Shown: positions 1 to 7,997 of the stretch, one piece after another | Position numbering within the stretch: the first letter of the stretch is position 1 | How the letters are laid out: each line of letters opens with the position of its first letter | Source of the DNA: Hyphomonadaceae bacterium | GTDB taxonomy: Bacteria; Pseudomonadota; Alphaproteobacteria; Caulobacterales; Hyphomonadaceae | DNA: 64,000 nucleotides | Reading direction: 5' to 3' | Assembly (NCBI GenBank): GCA_030697555.1 | Contig: JAUYPV010000005.1 | Span: 34,034-98,033, forward strand | Made by a program: the position numbers and the translations under genes | The notes under the pieces: model-generated | The model's input: the letters and a program-made list of their open reading frames with translations, nothing else | What the model was told of the DNA's origin: nothing | The model's database searches: none

Positions 1-120
1 CCAAATCTCGCACGAATCCCCCGTCCCCGCCATTCCGAGCAGCGCGGGCAGGGCTTGTGTTGATTGCCGGGCAGGGCGAAATCTCTGCTCATTGAGCGAA
101 TCCGCCAAAACCGGGGGCCC

Positions 121-930
121 ATGCGCCAGTATCTCGATCTCCTGAAAGACATCCTCGACAACGGCGTCGACCGCGGCGACCGCACGGGCACGGGTACGCG
201 TGGGCTGTTCGGGCGGCAGTTGCGCTTCGATCTGGCCGACGGCTTCCCGATGCTCACGACCAAGAAGCTGCATCTCCGCTCCATCATCATCGAGCTGCTC
301 TGGTTCCTGCGCGGCGAGACCAATGTGAAATGGCTGCAGGAGCGCGGCGTCAGCATCTGGGACGAATGGGCCGACGAAAACGGCGAACTCGGGCCCGTCT
401 ACGGCAAGCAGTGGCGAAGCTGGGCCGCGCCGGATGGCCGGACCATCGATCAGATCGAATGGGTGAAGAACGAGATCATCCAGAACCCCAACTCCCGCCG
501 CCTGGTCGTGTCAGCCTGGAATCCGGCCGACGTCGACCAGATGGCGCTGCCGCCCTGCCACTGCCTGTTCCAGTTCTTCGTCGCGCCAAATGGAAAGAAC
601 GGGGGGAAGCTGAGCTGCCAGCTCTATCAGCGCTCGGCCGACGTTTTCCTTGGAGTGCCGTTCAACATCGCGTCCTACGCGCTGCTGACGATCCTGATGG
701 CGAAGGCGACAAAGCTCGAGCCGGGCGAGTTCGTGCACACCTTTGGAGACGTGCATCTCTACTCGAATCACTTCGAGCAGGCGCGCCTGCAGATCCAGCG
801 GACGCCACGGTCCTTGCCGCGTCTCCAGCTCAATCCCCAGAAAAGCGACCTGTTCGGGTGGGATTACGAAGATTTCACGCTGACCGACTATGCACCCGAC
901 GCGCACATCAAGGCGCCAGTGGCGGTCTAG
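121..930 (+). CDS. thyA: Thymidylate synthase ThyA
   Basis: Converts dUMP to dTMP with methylene-tetrahydrofolate, giving dihydrofolate that FolA (encoded at 2.4 kb) recycles. The 269-residue product matches the usual length of about 264. The active-site cysteine lies in PPCHCLFQF (C146, the same number as in E. coli), followed by the RSAD phosphate-binding motif at 171-174. The frame extends upstream to a TTG at 64, but ATG 121 aligns with the family N-terminus ([12 protein letters not shown]), so it was chosen. The 5' flank lies outside the window, so the promoter is not visible. The thyA and folA genes are separated here by a lipoprotein gene and an antisense membrane-protein gene instead of being adjacent. 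Confidence 0.97.
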   Translation: MRQYLDLLKDILDNGVDRGDRTGTGTRGLFGRQLRFDLADGFPMLTTKKLHLRSIIIELLWFLRGETNVKWLQERGVSIWDEWADENGELGPVYGKQWRSWAAPDGRTIDQIEWVKNEIIQNPNSRRLVVSAWNPADVDQMALPPCHCLFQFFVAPNGKNGGKLSCQLYQRSADVFLGVPFNIASYALLTILMAKATKLEPGEFVHTFGDVHLYSNHFEQARLQIQRTPRSLPRLQLNPQKSDLFGWDYEDFTLTDYAPDAHIKAPVAV

Positions 931-1219
931 GCTTTCCAGCAAGCCGCTTCGCGCTTGCGGCAGGCGCGCCATCGCGACTCCCAAATGGATTCAAGGCCGT
1001 CCATCGACGCAACGTTCGCGAGCGGAATCTCGCGCCCGCGCGGTGCTTCGCGCGTTGCGATCAGACTGCAGATACCGGCGTTAAGGTCTGATCAACCAAG
1101 CTGTAGAAATCGCAATGATTCAACATCTTGTGCTTTTGCACGCGGCGGACGAATAACCAGCGCCGCCCGGAAATTAATCTGCCCGAGGCGGATTGCGATC
1201 CGTCGGAGGGATCTGTCCT

Positions 1220-1489
1220 ATGTCGTTCAAACTGACCTTTGCTGTGGCCGCTGCTGCCGCTGCTGCCGCTGCTCTCGCTCTCGCCGCCTGCTCGCCGTCT
1301 GAGCCGGTTGCCACCACCACTGAAACCACGACCACGGAAACCGTTGCGCCTGCCGCCGCTGATCCGGCTGCGACGACGACGACGACTGAGTCGACGACCA
1401 CCACCGTGACCGACCCGGCCGCCGCTCCGGCTGCGACCGACCCGGCTGCCGCTCCGGCTGCCCCGGCCGCTCCGGCCGAAACGCACTAG
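1220..1489 (+). CDS. Small Ala/Thr/Pro-rich lipoprotein
   Basis: An 89-residue protein. Its N-terminal hydrophobic poly-Ala stretch ends in the lipobox LAAC, so it is probably lipidated and attached to an outer or inner membrane. The mature part is low complexity: runs of Thr and Glu, then repeats of DPAAAPA. No enzymatic domain is visible. ATG 1220 was chosen over an in-frame ATG at 1193 because a GGAGGG ribosome-binding site sits at 1204-1209. A strong terminator follows directly, so it is probably transcribed alone. Short lipoproteins of this composition are common in alphaproteobacteria and usually unnamed. Confidence 0.75.
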   Translation: MSFKLTFAVAAAAAAAAALALAACSPSEPVATTTETTTTETVAPAAADPAATTTTTESTTTTVTDPAAAPAATDPAAAPAAPAAPAETH

Positions 1490-1518
1490 CGAACTCTCGC
1501 TCTAGCGAGCGGCGAAAG

Positions 1519-1544
1519 GGCGGCCCCAACGGGCCGCCTTTTTT
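1519..1544 (+). terminator. Rho-independent terminator after the small lipoprotein gene
   Basis: A perfect 8-bp GC stem (GGCGGCCC / GGGCCGCC) closes on the loop CAAC and is followed by six T residues and then more T. It may also shield the convergent membrane-protein gene ending at 1554. Confidence 0.93.
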
Positions 1545-1553
1545 GTTTTTCGG

Positions 1554-2243
1554 CTACGCCGCGGCGGGGTCGACAGTGCCGCGCTCTTCGCGCCGGCGGA
1601 TCATGTACGAGACGACCACCGCGCCGATCATCTTGCCGAGGATGAAGAAGAGCCAGTTGGCGAGATTGAGCTGGCTGCCCGGCTCGGCGAGCCCGGCCAT
1701 CGATTGCGCCAGGTCCGCGCCATAGAGAAACACCGTGGTGTCGACCGGGGCGGCTGCGGCGCTCGACAACAGGATCCGCGTCGACAGCCGGTATTTGGTG
1801 AAAGTGAAGAGCACCCAGTCGATCGATTCCGAGATCGCGAACGCCATCGCCGACGCCAGCGCGATCACCGGCCAGGAATAGTAGAACGACCACGCAATGG
1901 CGAGCGCCATCAGGATCAGCACGCGATGGCCCATCTCGCGCTGCACGAAATCCCGCACCACGAACACCATGCCGGTTGCGACAGTGAGCGGATTGAAGAC
2001 GATCTTGTGCGCTGTCCCGAAGATCGGGCCGAGCGCCTCCGTGAGATCGGCGGTTGGAATATCCGGCCGGCCGAATGTCCAGTTGAGGAACGGGATCAGC
2101 GCGACGTAGACGAACGCCCACGCACGGCCCTTGAGATACCAGATCAGCACCCCCGTCGCGACCAGCCCGACAAGCACCAGCGGCAGGTGCGCCGGGTCGC
2201 GATAGGCGACCGCCCCGATGATTTCATTCCAGACGGATTCCAT
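1554..2243 (-). CDS. VUT-family (YhhQ-like) integral membrane protein
   Basis: A 229-residue polytopic membrane protein with about six hydrophobic segments. The second half shows the layout of the VUT/YhhQ family: VFVVRDFVQREMGHR, then an ALASAMAFAISESIDW helix, then the AAAAPVDTTVFLYGA segment. E. coli YhhQ takes up 7-cyano-7-deazaguanine, a queuosine precursor, but the substrate here is not shown by the sequence and the N-terminal part diverges. ATG 2243 (MESVWNEI) was chosen because the longer upstream frame is Cys/Lys-rich sequence derived from tandem repeats. It diverges from folA, and a 12-bp palindrome lies 14 bp upstream of the start. Confidence 0.72.
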   Translation of the reverse strand: MESVWNEIIGAVAYRDPAHLPLVLVGLVATGVLIWYLKGRAWAFVYVALIPFLNWTFGRPDIPTADLTEALGPIFGTAHKIVFNPLTVATGMVFVVRDFVQREMGHRVLILMALAIAWSFYYSWPVIALASAMAFAISESIDWVLFTFTKYRLSTRILLSSAAAAPVDTTVFLYGADLAQSMAGLAEPGSQLNLANWLFFILGKMIGAVVVSYMIRRREERGTVDPAAA

Positions 2244-2257
2244 ACCCGACCCGCTCC

Positions 2258-2269
2258 GAACACGTGTTC
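2258..2269. promoter_or_regulatory. 12-bp palindrome upstream of the VUT gene
   Basis: GAACACGTGTTC is a perfect palindrome containing the CACGTG core. It lies between the divergent VUT and folA genes, 14 bp before the VUT start codon, where an operator would be expected. No specific regulator can be assigned. Confidence 0.4.
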
Positions 2270-2285
2270 GGGCCGCTTGCCCGAA

Positions 2286-2321
2286 ACACTTGCCCAGACA
2301 CTTGCCCAGGCACTTGCAATG
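2286..2321 (+). repeat. Short 12-bp tandem repeat
   Basis: ACACTTGCCCAG occurs twice back to back (2286-2297 and 2298-2309). A third, degenerate unit, GCACTTGCAATG, follows at 2310-2321, and a partial GCTTGCCCGA unit precedes them. The array lies in the folA/VUT divergent intergenic region. Confidence 0.75.
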
Positions 2322-2443
2322 CCAGCCAAACGGGAGTTCGACTGCGCCGTCCCAGCGCCCCAATACCCCGATTGCTCGCGAATACAGAGTCCCTTGTGCC
2401 GTCTTCAGCATTTCCAATTCTCAATGACCGGATTGGCGTCAGG

Positions 2444-2941
2444 ATGGTCGCCGCCATCGGGCGCCGTGGCGAGCTGGGGTTCGGCAACCGGCTGCTGTTC
2501 CGGCTCAAGGCCGACATGGCGAATTTCCGCAGGATCACCGCGAAGACCCCGCTCGTCATGGGACGCAAGACCTGGGAAAGCTTCCCGAAGCGCCCGTTGC
2601 CGGGACGCCCCAATATCGTCGCCACTCGCAATCTCGACCTTAAGGCGCCGGGCGCCTTCGTGTTCTCTTCGCTTCCGCCAGCCATCGCTGCCGCGCGGGC
2701 GATGGCTGCACAGGCCGGCATTGCAGAGGTCTCGATCATCGGCGGGGCGGAAATCTACGCGGCCGGTCTCGAGATCGCGACGCACATGACGCTGACCGAG
2801 GTTGAGGCGGAGCAGGAAGCGGACGTGTTCTTTCCGCAGTTCGACCGCAAGGCGTGGCGCGAGATGTCTGCAGTCAGGGTGGAAATGGATGCCGACAACG
2901 AAGAGGCATTCGTGATCCGTGAGCTTGAGCGGCGGGTTTGA
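2444..2941 (+). CDS. folA: Dihydrofolate reductase FolA
   Basis: Reduces dihydrofolate to tetrahydrofolate with NADPH, completing the cycle driven by ThyA. The product is 165 residues; typical length is about 160. Visible family blocks are VMGRKTWESFP and GRPNIVATRN (cofactor binding), the acidic residue in LKADMANFRR that matches the catalytic Asp, and IIGGAEIYAAGL. The usual Pro-Trp after the first loop is replaced by Leu-Phe (NRLLFRL). ATG 2444 is the only standard start near the family N-terminus, but it trims the first strand by about three residues. A non-ATG start such as ATT 2432 is possible, and the ribosome-binding site is unclear. The next gene begins 20 bp downstream. Confidence 0.9.
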   Translation: MVAAIGRRGELGFGNRLLFRLKADMANFRRITAKTPLVMGRKTWESFPKRPLPGRPNIVATRNLDLKAPGAFVFSSLPPAIAAARAMAAQAGIAEVSIIGGAEIYAAGLEIATHMTLTEVEAEQEADVFFPQFDRKAWREMSAVRVEMDADNEEAFVIRELERRV

Positions 2942-2961
2942 GGGCAGGGCGGGATCGGATC

Positions 2962-3873
2962 ATGGATTTCGAGATCACCAATGAAGGCCTCGGCTTCCCG
3001 GAAGGCCCTATCGCAATGGACGATGGGTCGGTGATCCTGGTCGAGATCAAGCGCCGCACGCTGACGCGCTGCTGGAAGGGAAAATCGGAAGTCATCGCCA
3101 GCCTCGGCGGCGGTCCCAACGGCGCGGCCATTGGCCCCGACGGCGCCGTCTATGTCTGCAACAATGGCGGCTTCAACTATATCGAGCGCAACGGCCTCAC
3201 GATTCCGGTCGGCATTTCGTTGGATTATTCCGGTGGCCGTATCGAACGGGTCGATCTCAATACGGGAAAGGTCGAACGGGTCTACGATACCTGCGGCGAC
3301 TTCCCGCTGCGCGGGCCCAACGACCTCGTCTTCGACAAGTCGGGCGGCATGTGGTTCACCGACTACGGCAAGGAAATGCACCGCCAGCGCGACAAGAGCG
3401 GCTTCTACTATGCCCGGCCCGACGGCTCGAAGATCGTCGAACGCTATTTCGGCTCATCCGGCTACAACGGCATCGGCCTCTCGCCTGACGAAAAGACGGT
3501 CTATGTCGCCGAGACGAGCGCCGGCCGCCTCGTCGCCTTCGACATTACCGGCCCCGGCGAAATCAGGAAGCAGGGCGGACGTTTCCCGGGCCGCATCATC
3601 GCCACCATGCAGGGCGACCCGCTGGAGTATTTCGACAGCCTCGCGGTCACCGCATCCGGCAAGGTCTGCGTCGCCACGCTGATCGCGCCCGGCATCACCT
3701 CGATCGCGCCGGACGGCGCCTACACAAAGATCGAAACGCCCGACATCTTCACCACCAACATCTGCTTCGGCGGTAAAGACATGAAGGACGCGTGGATCAC
3801 CCTGTCTGGCGGCGGAACGCTGGCGAAGTGCCGCTGGAGCGAGCTGGGCCTGCGGCTCAACTTCAACCGCTAG
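2962..3873 (+). CDS. SMP-30/gluconolactonase/LRE-like beta-propeller protein
   Basis: A 303-residue protein of the SMP-30/gluconolactonase family, six-bladed propellers that usually hydrolyse sugar lactones using one bound divalent metal. Diagnostic segments are GLGFPEGPIAMDDGS with the metal-binding Glu near the N-terminus, GPNDLVFDKSGGMWFTDYG with the conserved Asn and Asp, and GYNGIGLSPDEKTVYVAET. There is no signal peptide, so it is probably cytoplasmic. ATG 2962 was preferred over TTG 2938 because GGGCGGGA precedes it. It follows folA closely and may share its transcript. The substrate is unknown, since the neighbours give no sugar pathway. Confidence 0.85.
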   Translation: MDFEITNEGLGFPEGPIAMDDGSVILVEIKRRTLTRCWKGKSEVIASLGGGPNGAAIGPDGAVYVCNNGGFNYIERNGLTIPVGISLDYSGGRIERVDLNTGKVERVYDTCGDFPLRGPNDLVFDKSGGMWFTDYGKEMHRQRDKSGFYYARPDGSKIVERYFGSSGYNGIGLSPDEKTVYVAETSAGRLVAFDITGPGEIRKQGGRFPGRIIATMQGDPLEYFDSLAVTASGKVCVATLIAPGITSIAPDGAYTKIETPDIFTTNICFGGKDMKDAWITLSGGGTLAKCRWSELGLRLNFNR

Positions 3874-3885
3874 GCGCTGCGCGCT

Positions 3886-3954
3886 GGGAGTAGGGAATAG
3901 GGAGTGGCGTTCGAGGCGAGAACTTCGCCATGCTATTCTCCATTCCCTACTCCC
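3886..3954. repeat. Inverted GGGAGTAGGGAAT repeat
   Basis: A perfect 13-bp inverted repeat (3886-3898 and 3942-3954) with a 43-nt loop. Both arms continue as G-rich or C-rich variants of the same motif (AGGGAGTGG; CCCCATTCCC). No T-run follows, so it is not a simple terminator. It resembles a dispersed intergenic palindrome. Confidence 0.7.
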
Positions 3955-4134
3955 CATTCCCTGCAACGCACGGCGTTGTGAAGCTTTTCCGCCGTCATTG
4001 TTCCGCAATTGAGAGGCAGCGTCCGGAATGGGACGGCGGCCGAATGGCCCTTGTCCTTGCGGACGGCCGGCTTTTTCGCCAGTGTCCAAAGGCTGAAAAC
4101 CGGGGAAAACAGCCCCGACGGGAGTTCGTTTCGC

Positions 4135-5598
4135 ATGTTGTCCACGCGGTCCATCAAGGGACGCTTCGCCGCCACCATCCTGGGCGCCGCCGCAGTTTTC
4201 GGCATGGCCACCGCCATACCGGCGCCCGCCCTGGCCCAGCAGCCGATCGATCGGCCGGGCCTCTCAGGCGAGGATTTCTCCGCCCTGGCCAAGCGCCTGA
4301 TGCCCTCGGTGGTCAACATCTCGACCCGCCAGACCGTGGCGCGCGGCGATGGCCTGCCGGCTTACGGCCCTAACTCCCCTCTCAACGAGTTCAACGATCT
4401 GCTTGGCCGCGGCGGCCGTGAAGGCATGCGCCGGCAGTCTTCGCTCGGCTCAGGCTTCATCACCGATGCGACGGGCTTCGTCGTCACCAATAACCACGTC
4501 ATCGAAGGCGCGGACGAAATCGACGTGATCCTGTCGGATGGCACCGTGCTCTCAGCGAAGCTTGTCGGCGCCGACGAGGACGTCGACCTCGCCCTCCTGA
4601 AAGTGACGCCGCGCACGCCGTTGACGCCCGTGCCTTGGGCCAACTCGGATGCGGCCGAAGTCGGCCAATGGGCGATGGCGATCGGTAACCCGTTCGGCCT
4701 CGGCGGCACGGTGACCGTCGGCATCATCTCGGCCCGCAACCGCGACATCAGCGCGGGCTCCTTCGACGACTTCATCCAGACCGACGCCGCCATCAACAAG
4801 GGCAACTCGGGCGGACCGCTGTTCAACCTCAAGGGCGAAGTCATCGGCATCAACACCGCCATCATCTCGCCTGGCGAAGCCGGTGGTTCGGTCGGCGTCG
4901 GCTTCTCGGTGCCCGCGAACTTCGCCAAAGTCGTGGTGAATCAGCTCAAGCAATACGGCTCGGCGCGCCGCGGCACGATGGGCCTCATGGTCCGCTCGGT
5001 CGATCAGGCGATAGCCGAAGCCTACGGCCTCAAGACGCCGCAGGGCGCCATCGTCACGTCGGTGGCCAAGGGCGGCGCCGCTGAAGCTGCCGGCCTCAAG
5101 GTCGGCGACCTCATCACCACGCTCAACAACCAGCAGATCAAGGAAAGCCGCGACCTCTTCCGCATCATGGGCGTGACCCAGGTCGGCGCGCAGGTCAGCA
5201 TCCGCTACCGCCGCAACGGCAAGGACGGCACGGCTTCGCTGAAACTGACTGCGGCGTCCACCGAGACCGCGGCCAACAAGCCCGGCGAAAGCGAAACGGC
5301 CAAGGCGCTGTCCAACCTGCTGGGCGTGAAGTTCAAGCCGATCGAGGATGTCGACCGCCGCCGGCGCGGCATTCCTAACTCCGTGCGAGGCGTCATCGTC
5401 CAGTCGATCGAGACCGGCTCCGATGCACTGGGCAAGGTCCAGCTCGGCTCGGTAGTGACCGAAGTGAACTTTCAGCCGGTGTCCTCGCCCGAACAGGCAA
5501 TAGCCGCCGCCGAAGCCGCCAAGCGCGCCGGCAAGCCCGTGCTCCTGCAGATCTGGGATCCGGGCGAAGTCACTTACGTGGCCGTGCGGCCGCGCTGA
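4135..5598 (+). CDS. degP: Periplasmic serine protease/chaperone DegP (HtrA family)
   Basis: A 487-residue HtrA protease that degrades or refolds damaged envelope proteins. A Sec signal peptide ends at ALA before residue 36. The trypsin-like domain carries the complete triad: H121 in TNNHVIEG, D151 in DEDVDLALLK and S225 in NKGNSGGPLF. Two PDZ domains follow, about 300-385 and about 400-485, the first containing LMVRSVD and KVGDLITTLNN. ATG 4135 was chosen over an upstream in-frame ATG because it gives an ideal signal peptide and follows GACGGGAG. It appears to be monocistronic, with a small hairpin just past the stop codon. DegP and DegQ cannot be told apart from sequence alone. Confidence 0.94.
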   Translation: MLSTRSIKGRFAATILGAAAVFGMATAIPAPALAQQPIDRPGLSGEDFSALAKRLMPSVVNISTRQTVARGDGLPAYGPNSPLNEFNDLLGRGGREGMRRQSSLGSGFITDATGFVVTNNHVIEGADEIDVILSDGTVLSAKLVGADEDVDLALLKVTPRTPLTPVPWANSDAAEVGQWAMAIGNPFGLGGTVTVGIISARNRDISAGSFDDFIQTDAAINKGNSGGPLFNLKGEVIGINTAIISPGEAGGSVGVGFSVPANFAKVVVNQLKQYGSARRGTMGLMVRSVDQAIAEAYGLKTPQGAIVTSVAKGGAAEAAGLKVGDLITTLNNQQIKESRDLFRIMGVTQVGAQVSIRYRRNGKDGTASLKLTAASTETAANKPGESETAKALSNLLGVKFKPIEDVDRRRRGIPNSVRGVIVQSIETGSDALGKVQLGSVVTEVNFQPVSSPEQAIAAAEAAKRAGKPVLLQIWDPGEVTYVAVRPR

Positions 5599-5651
5599 CC
5601 GCGCAGCGGTCAGGAAGTGGCGAATAGTTGGAATTTATCGAAGCGATCGAA

Positions 5652-6020
5652 CTAGCTTCTTAGGATCTTCTCCATCGCCTTCCCCTTGGCGAGTTCGTCG
5701 ATCAGTTTATCCAGATAGCGGATTTCCTGCATTAGCGGCTCTTCGATGTCTTCCACCCGGATGCCGCAGATCACGCCGGTGATCAGGCTTCGCGATGGAT
5801 TCATCTTCGGCGCCGTCCCGTAGAACGTCTCGAGGTCAGTCTTCTTCTTGAGATGAGCATCGAACTGCTTCTGGGTGTAGCCGGTCAGCCAGCGGATGAT
5901 TTGATCAACCTCGGCTTTCGTGCGCCCCTTTTTCTCGGCCTTGGCGACATAGTGAGGATAAACGCTCGCAAAGCTGTACGCGTAGACGCGTTGCAGCGTT
6001 TTGGTGTCTTGCTTCCCCAT
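5652..6020 (-). CDS. DUF2200 family protein
   Basis: A 122-residue cytoplasmic protein matching the DUF2200 family (YdeI-like in some annotations): the block [21 protein letters not shown], then [12 protein letters not shown], then [31 protein letters not shown]. The family is widespread in bacteria and has no established biochemical function. ATG 6020 was chosen because a GGAGACGCC site precedes it; upstream in-frame residues look non-coding. It is convergent with degP and lies on the same strand as serB, about 75 bp downstream of it. Confidence 0.85.
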   Translation of the reverse strand: MGKQDTKTLQRVYAYSFASVYPHYVAKAEKKGRTKAEVDQIIRWLTGYTQKQFDAHLKKKTDLETFYGTAPKMNPSRSLITGVICGIRVEDIEEPLMQEIRYLDKLIDELAKGKAMEKILRS

Positions 6021-6095
6021 GGCGTCTCCAATCCAGTCCGTGCCGCCGCACCTCGAAGGAGGTGTAGAGAATAGTCGCGCGCGAAACACCGCTCG

Positions 6096-6974
6096 CTATC
6101 CCTGAACCAAAACCTCTTCTTCTCGATAGCCCTGGAAGAATAGCGCGGCCGTCAGGTCTGTATACTCGATACGCGCCAGCGTTTCGGCGGCGACGATAGG
6201 CTTGGCTTTATAAGCGATGCCAAGCCCGGCGGCGCGGATCATGTCGAGGTCATTGGCGCCGTCGCCAATCGCCACTGCGTCTGCGGGCATCGCGCCCATT
6301 GCCACCGACTCTTCCTTCAGTGCAGCAAGCTTGGCTTCGCGCCCGAGGATAGGTTGCCCCACCGCGCCCGTCAGCGTCTTGCCATCGTCGATCAGCGTGT
6401 TGGCGCGGTCGGTATCGAAACCCGCCGCTGCCGCCACTCGCGACGTGAAATAGCGGAAGCCGCCGGACACCAGCACGCAGCGCGCGCCATTCGCCTTCAT
6501 CGTCGCCGTCAGCGCCGCTGCACCAGGGTTCAGCGTCACACGCTGCGCGTAGCAGGCTTCGAGCGCCGAAAGATCGAGCCCTTTCAGCATCGCGACGCGT
6601 TCCGTCAGCGCCGAGGCAAAATCGAGTTCGCCGCGCATGGCGCGTTCGGTGATGGCGGAAACCTGCGCCTTCAATCCGGCGAAGTCGGCCAGTTCGTCGA
6701 GGCATTCCTGCCCGATGATGGTGGAATCCATGTCCGAGATGAGCAGTTTCTTGCGCCGGTTCTCGTGTGGCGTGATCGCCCAGTCGGCCTTTGCCGCGGC
6801 CGCTTCGGTCTCGAGAAACTTCACGAACTCAGCGCGATGCTTGACGTCGATCTCACGCTCGGCCACGCACCAGTGGCGGCCCCGCTCCACGGCCGCGCCA
6901 AGCCCGCCGGGAACGGCGTTCGCGAGTCGGCCAGCGCTGGCGTCGCGGGTGACGAGGGTGAGGATGAGGATCAT
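6096..6974 (-). CDS. serB: Phosphoserine phosphatase SerB
   Basis: Final step of serine synthesis: dephosphorylates 3-phosphoserine. The 292-residue product has a short N-terminal regulatory region and an HAD-fold catalytic domain. HAD motif I is DMDST (81-85), with the first Asp as nucleophile; motif II is VSGGF; and GDGANDLDM near the C-terminus holds the Mg2+-binding aspartates. The start is the ATG encoding MILILTLV; the frame remains open far upstream through the antisense of miaA, but that part is a shadow. No obvious Shine-Dalgarno precedes it. It diverges from miaA across 81 bp, an arrangement familiar in Caulobacter-like genomes. Confidence 0.94.
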   Translation of the reverse strand: MILILTLVTRDASAGRLANAVPGGLGAAVERGRHWCVAEREIDVKHRAEFVKFLETEAAAAKADWAITPHENRRKKLLISDMDSTIIGQECLDELADFAGLKAQVSAITERAMRGELDFASALTERVAMLKGLDLSALEACYAQRVTLNPGAAALTATMKANGARCVLVSGGFRYFTSRVAAAAGFDTDRANTLIDDGKTLTGAVGQPILGREAKLAALKEESVAMGAMPADAVAIGDGANDLDMIRAAGLGIAYKAKPIVAAETLARIEYTDLTAALFFQGYREEEVLVQG

Positions 6975-7055
6975 AAGCGCTGGAGGTTGGGGCGGGTTGA
7001 ATGCGCTGTAGCGGCGCGGCGCCCGCGAGTAAACTGTGAGGCGTAAACCAGGGCC

Positions 7056-7985
7056 ATGCGGCCAGCACTTCTGATCCATGGGCCGACGGCCAGCGGCAAG
7101 ACGCGGTTGGCCATCGCGCTGGCCAAAAAGCTGGACGGCGAGGTCATCAACGCCGACGCCATGCAGGTCTATCGCGACCTCAACGTGCTGACGGCCCGGC
7201 CCGACGCGGAGGAGCTGGGCCAGGCAACCCACCATATGTTCGGCCATATCGATGCGTCGGTCCGCTATTCGGCCGGCGCCTGGGCGAAGGAGGCCGGCAG
7301 CCTCATCGCCAGCCTGCGCGCGGCGGACCGCGTGCCGATCGTTGTCGGCGGCACAGGCCTCTACCTGATGGCGCTGACCGACGGCCTCTCCGAAATCCCG
7401 CCGATACCCGAAGCGGCGAGGACCGAAGCGCGCGCGCGGGTGCGGGCGGACGTGGGCGCCGCCTACGGCGAACTGGTGCGTGTGGATGCAAAGGCGGCGG
7501 AACGCGTCGAGGCGAACGACCGCCAACGCATAGCTCGCGCGCTGGAGGTATGGGCCGCGACGGGCCGCCCCATGTCGAGCTTCCACGGCGAACAGGCGCC
7601 GGTGCTGAAGGCAGGGGAGTGGACAGGCGTGACGCTGACGCCGCCGCGCGAGGCGCTCTACGACCGCATCAACGCGCGCGTCGAGAAGATGATGAAGCTT
7701 GGCGCGCTGGAAGAAGCGCGCGCGCTCTGGTCGCGCAAGCTGGACCCGGAACTGCCCGCAATGCGCGCCCACGGCATGCCCGGCTTCGCAGAACACTTCG
7801 CCGGCCGCTTGTCGCTGGAAGAGGCGGTCGAACGCTGCAAGCGCGACACACGCCGCTATGCCAAGCGCCAGATGACCTGGATCGCCCACCAGTTCACCAC
7901 CTGGACGCGCGTACCCTCGGAGGCGCTGGACGTGCGAACGCGCGTGTGCGGCGAGCTTTATCGGGAGGCGGTCGAAGCGGTCTAG
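7056..7985 (+). CDS. miaA: tRNA dimethylallyltransferase MiaA
   Basis: Adds an isopentenyl group to A37 of tRNAs reading UNN codons, using dimethylallyl diphosphate. The 309-residue product has the P-loop GPTASGKT at 9-16, the family block INADAMQVYRDL, the VGGTGLYLMAL motif, and a C-terminal segment DTRRYAKRQMTW. Length is normal for the family. The start ATG is 81 bp from the divergent serB start. In related genomes ilvB usually follows miaA; here an antisense nucleotidyltransferase gene lies between them. Confidence 0.95.
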   Translation: MRPALLIHGPTASGKTRLAIALAKKLDGEVINADAMQVYRDLNVLTARPDAEELGQATHHMFGHIDASVRYSAGAWAKEAGSLIASLRAADRVPIVVGGTGLYLMALTDGLSEIPPIPEAARTEARARVRADVGAAYGELVRVDAKAAERVEANDRQRIARALEVWAATGRPMSSFHGEQAPVLKAGEWTGVTLTPPREALYDRINARVEKMMKLGALEEARALWSRKLDPELPAMRAHGMPGFAEHFAGRLSLEEAVERCKRDTRRYAKRQMTWIAHQFTTWTRVPSEALDVRTRVCGELYREAVEAV

Positions 7986-7997
7986 GTGCGCGGCGGA

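Noticed and set aside
5595..5613. Hairpin TGACCGC-GCA-GCGGTCA after degP as a terminator
   Set aside because: There is a 7-bp stem but no T-run after it, so Rho-independent termination is not supported.
6975..7889. Upstream extension of serB across the antisense of miaA
   Set aside because: The extra 305 codons read through miaA in the opposite strand and show no domain; SerB begins naturally at ATG 6974.
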